Positions 50,591-60,907 of a stretch of DNA of 64,000 nucleotides are shown piece after piece; the first letter of the stretch is position 1; each line of letters begins with the position of its first letter. The DNA is from Montifringilla adamsi. Taxonomy: Eukaryota; Chordata; Aves; Passeriformes; Passeridae. The notes under the pieces were generated by a model. That model searched no databases. It had not been told where the DNA came from and worked only from the letters and a program-made list of their open reading frames with translations. The DNA is taken from the NCBI GenBank assembly GCA_017590115.1, contig JAGGNK010006448.1, positions 7,488,099-7,552,098 of the forward strand. Reading direction: 5' to 3'. Made by a program: the position numbers and the translations under genes.

Positions 50591-51727
50591 AAAGACTCTA
50601 TTGCAAATATCTGTCTCTCTATATATAGATAGAAATAGGTATAGATAGATTATATAAGCGAGACCAAATTCCATACACTGTACGGGACAAAGGGTTCCAA
50701 ACCTGGCTGAAATACTGAAGGTCATGCTGCAATATGTAGCAGCATTTATTAATCTGTCATCTGTACTTATGTTTCCTCTCTTCCTTTGATAAACAGAGCT
50801 TAGAAGATAATGTATAGCAGAGCTGGCTACAGGTGGCTGGCTACCCCAGATCTGAAGTGTCCTTTCTAGTGTTTCCTGTAGTCCTCCTGGGCATGGTATA
50901 CATTGTGTGAAAGAGTTAACTTTGCAATAAAGACTCTGGTTACTGTCACGTGGAAATGCAGAAGCCTATGAGAAATCATTCAACAGAACAAAACCAGTCG
51001 TGGTAACTTAGTGACCTAGGAATAGCAGACTAGCAGGTAATGATACAACTGGAAATGTTTTTATGATGAATTCATTTACTGTGAATTCTCTTTGAAATAA
51101 CCTATGTGAAAGACAAAGATATTCTTTGCCGTTTCAAAAATGACTGAGTAGATGGAAAAACAGGCATTATTTACAATATTTATTCATAAGTGTTTATTCA
51201 GTTAAGTGAACTAACAAGGTAAGACATTCATACTCGTGATGCATATACAAGGTTATGAAAAGGCATATAGAAACAATTTTTATTAAAAGGGTAAATATTG
51301 TAAAAAAGTCATAAGAATGCTAAGCAAATATATTTGCTAAGATCATTAGATATTGCATTATACATAAGAACATAAAAATAGAGAGTGTGGGTCAGTTCAA
51401 AGGGCTGGCCAGTCAATCAAACCCTATCATTTGCACTAAGGATTTATTCTAAGAAATAAACTTAAAATTAAGAAAAAAATAGTGCACCTTAGATTTTTCC
51501 TAAGAAAAATTTGCAGGTTATGGATTCTGTATCTGGAGATTTCACTCACACCCATGTATTTTTGAAGTAGGGATGGATGTTTTCTTCATTAAATTATCCT
51601 CTTATGGTTACTGGTGGAAAAGAGTTCTGCAATTTAATGATAATATGTAAAATAGTCATCCTTTTTTTTAGTTGAAGCAAGGTATCTGGAAACTGCATTA
51701 GAACTTTTGTGCTAGGAGAAACACAAA
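50591..51727. other. Unique DNA with short TA/GATA-rich tract
   Basis: A TATA/TAGA-rich segment lies at 50618-50657. Nothing else recognised. Confidence 0.45.
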
Positions 51728-51808
51728 ATCATAGAAACATAAACTAATTTGGTTGGAAAAGACCTTTAAGAAAAGGTAATCAAACTGTTAGATTGAGTCT
51801 AACATCAG
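51728..51808 (-). mobile_element. CR1 3'-tail fragment
   Basis: TCATAGAAACATAAACTAAT, TTGGTTGGAAAAGACCTTTA and AGATTGAGTCTAACATCAG are the reverse complement of the CR1 terminus, with a small insertion of A-rich sequence. Confidence 0.85.
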
Positions 51809-52398
51809 TATTAATTTTCTTTGTATTCAAAATGATATGAACATGTGCTAAAACTTACATTATTTAGCTCCTTTTCAAGCCAAAAGCTTTAATTTATTTA
51901 GTGTATCTTAGTCGTTAGTATAGAAACCAAGGAAAATAATTAAATTTGTAAACTTTATTGTAAGTTAGGGATATATTTTTCAGTTTTTGTTAGTTTTTTC
52001 TTATCAGTGCTACATTACATCTTGCATTTTGTTACATGGGCATTCAAAATCATAATACCTTCCCGTAGTTCATTGTGTTTTGTTTTACTTTTGACCACCC
52101 TGATAAATTTCACATCAACAGCAACTTTTGTCCTTTTTATATTTGAGCAATATGAATGACCTAGTAATTGATGTATATTCTTGTAGGATTCTATGAATTT
52201 CTGTTTCCACTGAGTAATCTGAGCCTTTGGTTGTGTAATGAGTTTCCTAGAATCTTTTTCTATTGTGAGACCTTGTTTCAAATCTTTGATACCACTCTGA
52301 TCAAATCACCATGATTAGCCTAGTTATTAACTCTGCCAAAAGACTCAAACATCTCCCACCCTGCCTGTTCTCTAAAAGAGAGAACAAAAAGCAGCATA
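51809..52398. other. Unique DNA, nothing recognised
   Basis: An 88-codon minus-strand frame (52015-52281) is Lys-rich and unrecognised. Confidence 0.45.
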
Positions 52399-52950
52399 TC
52401 ATAGAATTATAGGATCATAGAATGTTTAGGTTTGGAAGGAACCTTAAAGATCATCTAGTTTGACCACTCAGCCATGAGCAGAAATGATATTCACTAGATC
52501 AGGTTGCACAGGGTGCCCTTCAACCTGGCCTTGAATATTTCCAGAGATGGGACATCCGCAACCTCTCTGGGAAACCTGCTTCAGCGCATCACCACCTACA
52601 CAGTAAAGAATTTCTTCTTGATATCTAAGCCTTCTCTCTTCCAGTTTAGAAACTTTCACTCTTGTCCTGTTACTATCTTCCTGTGTAAAAAGTTCCTCTC
52701 CTTCCTTTTTATAAGCCTTCCCAAAGTGCCCAAATGCCACAGTGAGGTCTCCCCGAAGCCTTCTCTTCTCCAGCCTGGGCAACCACAGCTCTCTCAGCCT
52801 GCCTGAATAGGAGAGCTGCTCCTGCCCTCTGTAACCCTCCCCTGGACCCACTATAACAGGTTCATGTCTTTCCTGTGCTGGGGACCCCAGAGTTGGATGC
52901 AGTGCTCCAGGTGGAGTCTCATGAAGGTAGACTAGGGGGGGATGGCATCT
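52399..52950 (-). mobile_element. CR1 LINE 3' fragment with ORF2 C-terminus still in one frame
   Basis: TCATAGAATTATAGGATCAT at the low end is the CR1 tail, followed by GGAACCTTAAAGATCATCTA. Higher up, the minus strand still encodes the ORF2 C-terminus in one frame: LRELWLPRLEKRRLRGDLTV, AYKKEGEELFTQEDSNRTRV, then a decayed end. An open frame of 221 codons (52468-53133, minus) covers this plus about 180 bases of unrelated DNA beyond the CR1 5' truncation. The flanking part is therefore not viral or host coding sequence, only a chance extension. Confidence 0.92.
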
Positions 52951-54670
52951 CTCATTGGGTCTGCTAATTCTATGGTAATATAACTTAAACAAGGTGGTTT
53001 GGGTAGTAAATAAATCATTTAATTGGCTTGTAGTTTCCTGATCACAATAAACACAAAAATAAAATAAAATAAAAACCACTATTTTGAGACTGAGGTTAAT
53101 TCGAATAATAAATCCAGTGTGAAAACTCAACAATTTTTTTTTTAATTTTGATTTCTTTGTACACTGTGTGTGCTGTCTCGTTATGATGATCTTGGTTATT
53201 CTTTTGAATACAACAGCATTGAAAAATGCTACTGAAGTGGCATATATAAAATAGGTATCTCTTTTTTTAGATATACATGCTAGTAGACCTCATGCAGCTG
53301 TATTGAGAGCTCTTTCTGCCAGATGGAAAATTAACACCAAAAAAGGAAAGAAAAATCAAATGTGATAAAAGTAAAGATATGCTTCCACTTACATTAGGAA
53401 TTATTTGAATGGTTTTTCTCCTCAGCATGATGAAATTTCGGAAATACTAGAATGAATTTTTTGTCATATTTAGATAAAATCAGCATCAGCTTTATCCAAG
53501 TTCTTAAGGCTATCCTTTTTGTCCTAATTTTCCCATTGTCTAGTTTATTTACGTTTTCCTAGTAAAGATGGAAGTATAATTATTCCAGGATGTGTTCAAA
53601 ATTAAATAATCTGATTAAAATCACAAAGATATTTAGCAACAAAACCTAATTTCAAAATCATATCCTGTAAAATATGTGATCAGCAGGGTCCAAAAAATAT
53701 GCTTTAACATCTCACTCTATCACATTATTAACCTAACTCTGACTTTCAGAAGTGTTCATTTGGACTAGGAAATTGCAGAAGTCTATCTCTTCTTGAAATC
53801 CTTGAGCTGATCTGACTATAACTATCTTTCCGTCTTGAATCTGGCAGTGGTATTACAAATATATTTTCCAGTATACTTATATATATATATTTTTTTATGT
53901 ATATGTAATTCCAGATAACAAAGTTGACTGAGCTCATTGAAAATGTATTAAAGTGGTTTTTTTATGAAGACATAAAAAAAAAAAGGTTTTATATCTCCCT
54001 GCCTCATAGAATGATTCATTTCACAGAGGTGCTTACACTGTTTTAACTGATAAAAAGAGATACGATGGATTGAGGAGTAAACAGCAGATCAGGAGATGCA
54101 CTCTTTAGGCATTTTGTGCAGGCAGAGAATGCCAGTTTTATGAATAATATCCATGAATTTTAAGCAGACTGCAAACTCTGTTAATGGCCTCAGAAATTTT
54201 ATGATTATACCTCAACAAAGCATCAGCCCAAAATTGTTAAGGTTCCTGTCTCAGTAAAATATCTAAAACTACTTTGCTATTGATCAGGATCTTAAATAAA
54301 GCTGCAAGACAACTCTGAAAGTTTTTGAGGCCAGAAGTTAGATATATCAAGGAGACACTTGCTTTTGTGAGTCAGGAGGAAAGTAAAATGAACAGCCCTC
54401 AATTTTAATTCTTGACAAATGAAGAACTGGTGATTCAGGGAAAACCACAATATGTTAACTTCAGTAGCTTGATGTCCTAAATCAATTGTTTGATTAATTT
54501 GCTTCTTTGCTTTCTGAGACAGCCTGGTTTAGCCCCATGGTTTCACAGCACCAAGAAATTTACTTAGCCAAAAATGTCTTGGCTTTACATAACAACAATG
54601 CAGATTGTTTATCAAGACTAAAAGAGTTCTGATTTTCTACTCCTCTATTTCCATTTTCCAAGAACTAGGT
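52951..54670. other. Unique AT-rich DNA, no gene seen
   Basis: A TA-rich tract lies at 53877-53900. Nothing else recognised. Confidence 0.5.
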
Positions 54671-55106
54671 TGTCACTGCAAGGGGCCCCAAGCCAGGTAA
54701 CAAGTTACATAGACTCCATGTATTTACAGAAGACTGATCATTTTCTTTATTAGGAAACCCATTACTTTTATAGACAGTTACGATACAGCTGGACCTAATT
54801 GGTCCTCCAATCAAAACACCATCCCCATTGGCCAATTAAGAAACCAGCCTCTGGTAAAAAATCTCTATAACATATTCCACATGTTCACAATACCAGGTGC
54901 AGCAAGTTAAGAATTGTTTATCATTCTTTGCTCTGATCTTCTCACAGCCTTTCCCAGAAGGGTGCCTGAGAAAGTTGCGTTTCTCTCAGAGCTGCTGCCA
55001 CACTGGCTAAGATATTTTAAGAAATCAGCTGTTCAGAATTCTGGTTTTGTCTCCACTCTGAAGTAACTGTCCTTAGCAAGACCTAGAATTGGCGTCTGGT
55101 TTAACA
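54671..55106 (-). mobile_element. Compact solo LTR of a passerine ERV, promoter motifs preserved
   Basis: Read on the minus strand from TGTTAAACCAGACGCC at 55106, it has the CTCTGAGAGAAACGCAAC-type segment and two CCAAT boxes (54827-54831 and 54798-54802). These are followed by TATAAAA at 54766-54772 and an AATAAAG poly-A signal at 54745-54751, and the element ends near 54671 with ...TGACA. The outer bases on the plus strand read TGTCACTG and TTAACA, consistent with TG...CA termini. The motif order is that of an LTR. I recall similar passerine sequence, though not a family name. No clear target-site duplication is visible, so the exact ends are tentative. Confidence 0.68.
54745..54831 (-). 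promoter_or_regulatory. LTR promoter and poly-A signal cluster
   Basis: Two CCAAT boxes, a TATAAAA box and an AATAAAG poly-A signal occur in this order on the minus strand within 90 bases. The TATA to poly-A distance is very short, giving a compact R region. Activity is unknown. Confidence 0.55.
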
Positions 55107-55626
55107 GGCAGAATCTATAATTTAGACATTTTGTATCCATCCATGTCAACATTTCGTAAGCGAGTGTTCCTTAGTTCATGTTCTGAACTTTAAAAAAAGA
55201 CTGTTAGTAAAAAGTGAATCATTCTCCCAGATTCACTGAACCTAACTGAGGGATACTTTCTAATTTTAGTTTATTTTTGAATTTACTCTGAGACTATTAC
55301 CAATAAGAATCCTACCAGTCTGTTTTGTCAGCCTATTTTGACAGATTGTTAAAGGTTGCTCTTCACCATTCACCAAACTTCACATGAAAAAGGCAAGGAG
55401 GGGAAGGAGATTGGAACACAATTGTTGAAAGAGACATTTCTAAATCCATAACCTAATGTAGTTAAAGAATTTTAAGATGAATTTTTAAATTTCAGTAATA
55501 AAGTTAAAGGTTTCTTATAAATGAATTTAAAATTTCCTTTAGGTTTCCATGTTCTTTCTTGTTCTATGTTGCTTAACAGGAAAATACCTAAAAATGACCA
55601 CACTTGTGAGAATCAAAATTCAAAAC
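55107..55626. other. Unique DNA leading into a 113-codon frame
   Basis: No repeat recognised. The frame at 55549-55890 (plus) starts here. Confidence 0.4.
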
Positions 55627-55751
55627 AAAAGTTACTTTGACATGCTTATTACTAAAAATGACATAGAAGTGCTTATCATCAAAATTCCAAGAAAACTAAA
55701 GAAAAGTTACTTTGACATGCTTATTACTAAAAATGACATAGAAGTGCTTAT
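55627..55751. repeat. Two-copy direct repeat, 50 identical bases at 75-bp period
   Basis: The 50 bases 55627-55676 (starting AAAAGTTACTTTGACATGCT) recur without change at 55702-55751, with 25 bases between. The period is a multiple of three, so the plus-strand open frame 55549-55890 stays open and encodes KSYFDMLITKNDIEVLI twice. The identity points to a recent duplication. The frame itself matches no known family, and I do not call it a gene. Confidence 0.95.
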
Positions 55752-56653
55752 TACTAGTAATTTTAGAGCAGAGAGGACAGCTGTTTTCCATAATTATTAT
55801 AAATTTGGAGTAAACGAGAAAATTAATAAGGTAATTAATTTTTATGAAATTCAAAATGCATTCCTAAGCACTGCTATTGTCTTTATCTGAAATCATTATA
55901 ACAGTTCTGGTCATAAAATAAAATAGAATAACAGAAAAAACCCATCAAAAACCAAAACAAATAGCAACAACAAAACAACACTAGACAAATGTTACAGAAT
56001 TAAAATCAGCAAATATTTAATCCATTTTTCCCCATATTATTTTCAACTTGAAAAATATTTCTGAGTAACCATTTAAGGTAAGGTAGTGAAACATCATTTT
56101 ATGCAAAGAATATTTCAGAAAAAGCAGATTCTATTTGAAAGACAACTGCAACTAAATGAAAAGAAACATTCCAAGATGTACATCTCAGCAGAACATGACA
56201 GACAGATTCCTTTATTCTTGATCACTACATCTGTTTTCTAAATTAAAGCATGATCCCTACACGATATAAACAAATGATACAGACAAAATAGAATCTCTTT
56301 CTAAAACATTTTAATTTAACAGATGTTTGAGTCATAAGTATGCTAATGAAGCTCTTTCATTTGTGTGAGACGAAGAATGGTATTGGATCATACCTAGTTT
56401 TGTTTTGTATAATAAAGAATAAATCACAGGATAAACCTCCCTCTATGGAAAACCAGAACCCTAGAATGTCAACAGTATCTTTTTTTTCTGCCCTTTATTA
56501 ATGAGGCTGACTTTTCAAAACTACATTTTTGGAACTGGGAAGAAATGGATGACTCTTATGTTCTACACTGTTAGTGGTTTTCGGTTTTTTTCTCATCTGC
56601 AACAGACAGAGAAGTACAAGCTTTGTTCAGCTGGGTATTAATTTGGGTTCTGA
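55752..56653. other. Unique AT-rich DNA
   Basis: Contains the tail of the 113-codon frame (to 55890) and an A/C-rich patch at 55920-55985. Nothing else recognised. Confidence 0.45.
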
Positions 56654-56908
56654 TGGTTCACACAGGAAGAAGAAAAGCTGCAAGCACAGCGCCTTAGGAG
56701 AGACCCAGAGGCTCAATGCTATGTTATAGATGTGGTGGAGACACGTGCTCTGAAGATCCAGGGAGGACTGCGTGGAGTCTGTTGGAGAAAAGGAGACAAT
56801 GAAAGCTGGTGGACTAAAATAAAATCTGTCCTTGTGTACAGACTATTGGAAAGAAGAAAGATATTTGTTTACAAGTTATTTAAAATACTTGTGAGCTGGG
56901 TGATTTGA
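56654..56908 (+). other. Open frame without ATG, possible exon relic (unproven)
   Basis: An 84-codon stretch is open from a TGA at 56651 to a TGA at 56906. From 56666, after a CACAG acceptor-like site, it reads EEEKLQAQRLRRDPEAQCYV and further Arg/Lys/Trp-rich sequence. Its first 170 bases are less AT-rich than the surroundings. The upstream pyrimidine tract is weak, there is no obvious donor, and no family is recognised, so a degraded repeat is quite possible. Confidence 0.15.
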
Positions 56909-59448
56909 ATATTTCCGTATCAAAAGTTACCTTGTTCTAACTCACACTCTGATAAATCAAAGTCTGTAGAAATTCAAAGACTATGTTGATGTTAGTGGAA
57001 TATTCATGGTAAGGGAAGGGGCAGGTAAATTCACCACAAACAATTTATTGTTCATCTTCTACATCATTCTACAGGGATTTCCTTCCCTGTATAGATTGCA
57101 CTTCACTCCAGACTGAGTTCTAGACACACAGTCCATGTGATGCAATACTTGATTTTATGTACACCTAACCATTTGCAAATCCAACTTAGAAAACGTAGTG
57201 GAAAGCTGAAGGTATTTATGTAGGAAAGTTTGACAAGGGAGAAAGAAGAAATAATGTGATTTCTAGATGAAGGTGCAGAGGAAACTATTGATTATTGTGC
57301 CATTCATTGGTCTTTTTAACTAAAAAATTGAAAGTCTACCATCTGCAAAACAAGGTAAAGCAGCTGGTGAACTGCATAAATGTTCATGTTGAGGATTATA
57401 TAAGATCCACAATATATAAGACACAAGTTAAAATACACACCTCCCCCCTTGGATCTCTCAAGAAGATGGGTGGCAAAGATCCTAATTTAGGAACACTCTC
57501 AGGATTTAAAAAGAAAGTAAATCCTGAGCTGCACTGATTGTTATTACTCAGTCACTTCCTATGTGTAAACAGATATGTTTTCACCTGGAGGGGTCTGTTT
57601 TTGAAAAATGAACTGTCTCTAAAGGGCATGTAACTAAATTTCACCCTGGGTTCTTAAATATCACTTGACTCAAGCACACTGATTTCTTGTTTTTCCCACA
57701 ATATATAGATACTTTTGAAACCTTATCTTAGCGTGCTGAAAAATTAATAGCTATTAGACAGTCTTCTGTCAATTATTCTCTCAGCTTTCTTCACAATTAC
57801 ACTCTCCCTTAATTATATAATTAAAACAAAATGTTTATTTCACCAAAGTCATAAGTCAAGGTACATAGAAGTTTCTAAAGATACCTTCAGGCATATTTAG
57901 TTCTTCAAGAGTTTGGAAATTTCAAAGCTTACATAGCATAACTGAACTAATAAAATCTCAGTAATTGTCCATTTTAATTGGCCTTCAGCATTCTTAAATT
58001 GAAAGCAATTATGTAGAGCTACATATCTGAAGTACAGTGTGAGCCTTGAATTGTCTCTCCTTATAATTATGTACAGAAATATGCTGAATACCTCTTGCTA
58101 GTAAGTGAAGTGCTGAGGAAAAAGAGCTAATCAAAAGCCCATATTATAAAGTAAGTAGTTTTCCTTTAGCAAAACCCACACATTTAATATTAGCAGTTCA
58201 TGAGAAGTTTGTGTACTTGTATGGTAGCAAATGAACTGAAGGGTAATGTCAGACTGAGGAAGCAACCCAAAAGTAATGTGAACACATTAGTATGCCAGAG
58301 TACACAAAACATAGCTGGTTTTTTAGGAGAAATTACATTTTTTTACTTTTTTTTTTTACTTTTTTTTTTATTGATAGCATATGAAGTTGTCTAAAAGTAC
58401 AATGATGGAGCACAGCATGTTATAACAGCCAACAGATTTCTTATGCAATAACTAATAAATTTATCTGTGTGTATATAAATGTATAGATAGAACAAACACC
58501 AATCCCATCTCCCAAAAAAGCCTCAAAAGTAGTCTAAGTTGGTTCAATGAATTATTTCATTGCATTGTCTGAAATTTTTTATAGAAATAATTAATGCCTC
58601 TGTCTGATCTCAACAAATACCACCTCCTTTTGCAAACCTACTCGCATTAGCTATTTATGTTCATTGCAAAGTCACACGCACACATGCAAATATATTCATA
58701 AATTTTGTTCTTTTAGAAGAATTTGAGAAGATACAAGAGAGAAAATCTGGGGTTTTTTTGCTTGATTTGAGCAACTGCACAGAGTCCTCTGAAAAGAAGG
58801 AGGAAAACTGAACCTCTAAGAGCAGTGAAGAATGCTCACATGAAAAACTTTCCAGAACACAAACATCTTAGTAAGTCCCTTTAGTAGCTTTTGGGTGCTC
58901 ACATTAAAAAAGAGGTAATGGCAATCCATCTCAAAAGTATGAATACTATAAGACACATAGTGAATATTTTCATTTTTTTTATTTTAGTCTTTTGTCTTTT
59001 TATTTTGGACAACTTCTCTTTGCTATTGATATTTTAAAACTCTCTTTTTACCTGTGATGAGGACCATCATATAAAAATCATTTTTGCAAGCAGTTCTAAA
59101 TTACACATTTTATGCAAGAGCAGAAGCCAAGTGTTCCTTTCAGCTCTATGTTCTCATCCTATGAAAATCCTTGAACAGTTTAGGCTTTAATACTGCTTAC
59201 TTCCCAGACTTTCTACTGTGTCTCAATTTTCCATATTTTCAAGTTTTTCCATCTAAAACTACATTTTGATGCTGCCTACCAGATACAAATATATGATACG
59301 AATGCCCAAATCTCAAGCTTCCTATATTGTGACAATGGACATATTATATATTGTCATCATACCTAGAAATTTGGAAAATACTTACCTTATGTTTTATTTT
59401 CTGTTTGAAAACTAGTTCTCTAATTTCACCATACAGATTCTCTCTGTA
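56909..59448. other. Unique AT-rich DNA, no gene seen
   Basis: T-rich tracts near 58340-58372. An 80-codon frame (57295-57537, plus) is unrecognised. Confidence 0.5.
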
Positions 59449-59476
59449 CCCTGTGGAAACACACATTTCCACAGGG
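59449..59476. repeat. Perfect inverted repeat, 11-bp arms, 6-base loop
   Basis: CCCTGTGGAAA at 59449-59459 is exactly complementary to 59466-59476, with CACACA between. It has mixed composition and is a stable small stem. Confidence 0.85.
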
Positions 59477-59722
59477 AAAGAACATTCAGGAGATTGATTC
59501 ATCCCATTCTGAATTTGCAAAATATGTGAGATAATTGCCTCTGGAGCAATCCATTACAAAAGCTGTAGTGTAAATGATCAGCTCAGACTAGTAGAAAGAT
59601 TTTAGATAGCTAGAGAAATTACATGGATCTCACAATGTTGGCTTATGCAGACTATCTCTAAGTAAGCCTGCCTTCCCAGTCTTTGTTTAAATGATGTTGT
59701 CTGAGATGTGGACAGATTTTTG

Positions 59723-59728
<6 letters not shown>

Positions 59729-59766
<38 letters not shown>

Positions 59767-59789
59767 GGTTAAGGTTTTTTTTTTTTTTT
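59729..59789. repeat. Poly-T tracts
   Basis: A 37-base T-run (59729-59765), GGGTTAAGG, then 15 Ts. Length calls in such runs are unreliable in sequencing data. Confidence 0.95.
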
Positions 59790-60540
59790 GTCCAAGATCT
59801 GTGTATGAAAAATGATGAAGATATGCAAACCCTAGATGTATGTTTTAGTGAACAGCATACCATACTTCATTTTCATGATGATATTTATATTCCTTCATTA
59901 GCTATCTGAACTCATGTCTCACAAGTCTCTAAACCTAATCTCAGGGCATTAATACAAAGAGCAAATGTGCGTGACTATGTATGATTTACTCACAAACAAA
60001 TTTTCCTTATATTTTGATAAACTGAGTGATATGTATATGCTGCCAAACTCAGATTTATTTTGGCAGAATAAATTGGATTAAAACTGTCTAATTCAGGTAA
60101 TGCTTCCAAATACCTGTGGGTATTTCTGCCACCAGCATTATGATTTCACTTCCTTACACTTCTTTACAAGCTCAGAAATCAAAAGTCTACTTCCATGAAA
60201 AATTTCATATACAGTTGAAAAAAATGCATGCTCTGAGTTTTGGTAAGAGAAATCAGCCTTTATTTTAACCCTATTTTCTTATTATATCCACATCAGAATG
60301 CATTATTTGAAATTCCTTCTGCAGGAATATCTAAATAATTGCTTATAATGATTGTTGTACAGGTGTTTACAACTTTACAACAATTGTTTACTGCTTATGA
60401 GGTCTCCCACCAATTTTAATGTCTTTGTATTCTGAAAAAATATGTGATGATTTTAAGACCAGGACAGAATTTTCTTGGACCAAAAGAAAAAAAAAAAATC
60501 AAATCCCAAAAAAATCCCACCCAAACTGATTCACTAGAAA
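59790..60540. other. Unique AT-rich DNA
   Basis: Nothing recognised before the CR1 tail. Confidence 0.45.
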
Positions 60541-60907
60541 TTTCACAGATTTCACAGAATTTCACAGAATTTCTAGGTTGGAAGGGACCTTTAAGATCAT
60601 CCAGTCCAACCCACGTTCTAACACCTCAACTAGGTCATGGCACTAAGTGCCACATCCAGTCTTTTTTTGAACACATCCAGGGATGGTGACTCCACCACAT
60701 CCCTGGGCAGATGATTCCAGTATTTGACCACTCTTTCTGTGAAAAACTTCCTCCTTAAATCTAGCCTGTATCTCCCTTGGCACAGCTTGAGACTGTGTCC
60801 TCTTGTTCTATCTGTTGTTGTCCGGAGAAAGAGACTGACCCCCAGCTCACCACAGCCACCCTTCAGGAAGCTGAAGAGAGTAATAGGAAGTTGAAGAGAG
60901 TGATAAT
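60541..60907 (-). mobile_element. CR1 LINE 3' fragment, well preserved
   Basis: Repeats of TTTCACAGAA at 60541-60572 form the CR1 3' tail. They are followed by TAGGTTGGAAGGGACCTTTA, CATCCAGTCCAACCCACG, CCAGGGATGGTGACTCCACC and CTTGTTCTATCTGTTGTTGT, the reverse complement of the CR1 3' end and ORF2 C-terminal coding region. Of the CR1 copies here it is closest to a consensus, suggesting the youngest insertion. The 5' truncation point near 60907 includes a 20-bp tandem duplication at 60865-60907. Confidence 0.93.

Noticed and set aside
52468..53133. The longest open frame in the window (221 codons, minus)
   Set aside because: The C-terminal half is CR1 ORF2 and 3' sequence, and the N-terminal part is unrelated flanking DNA joined by chance. 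It is not a host gene.
59766..59774. GGGTTAAGG between T-runs, considered as a telomere-type repeat
   Set aside because: A single unit only; it is a break in a poly-T tract.
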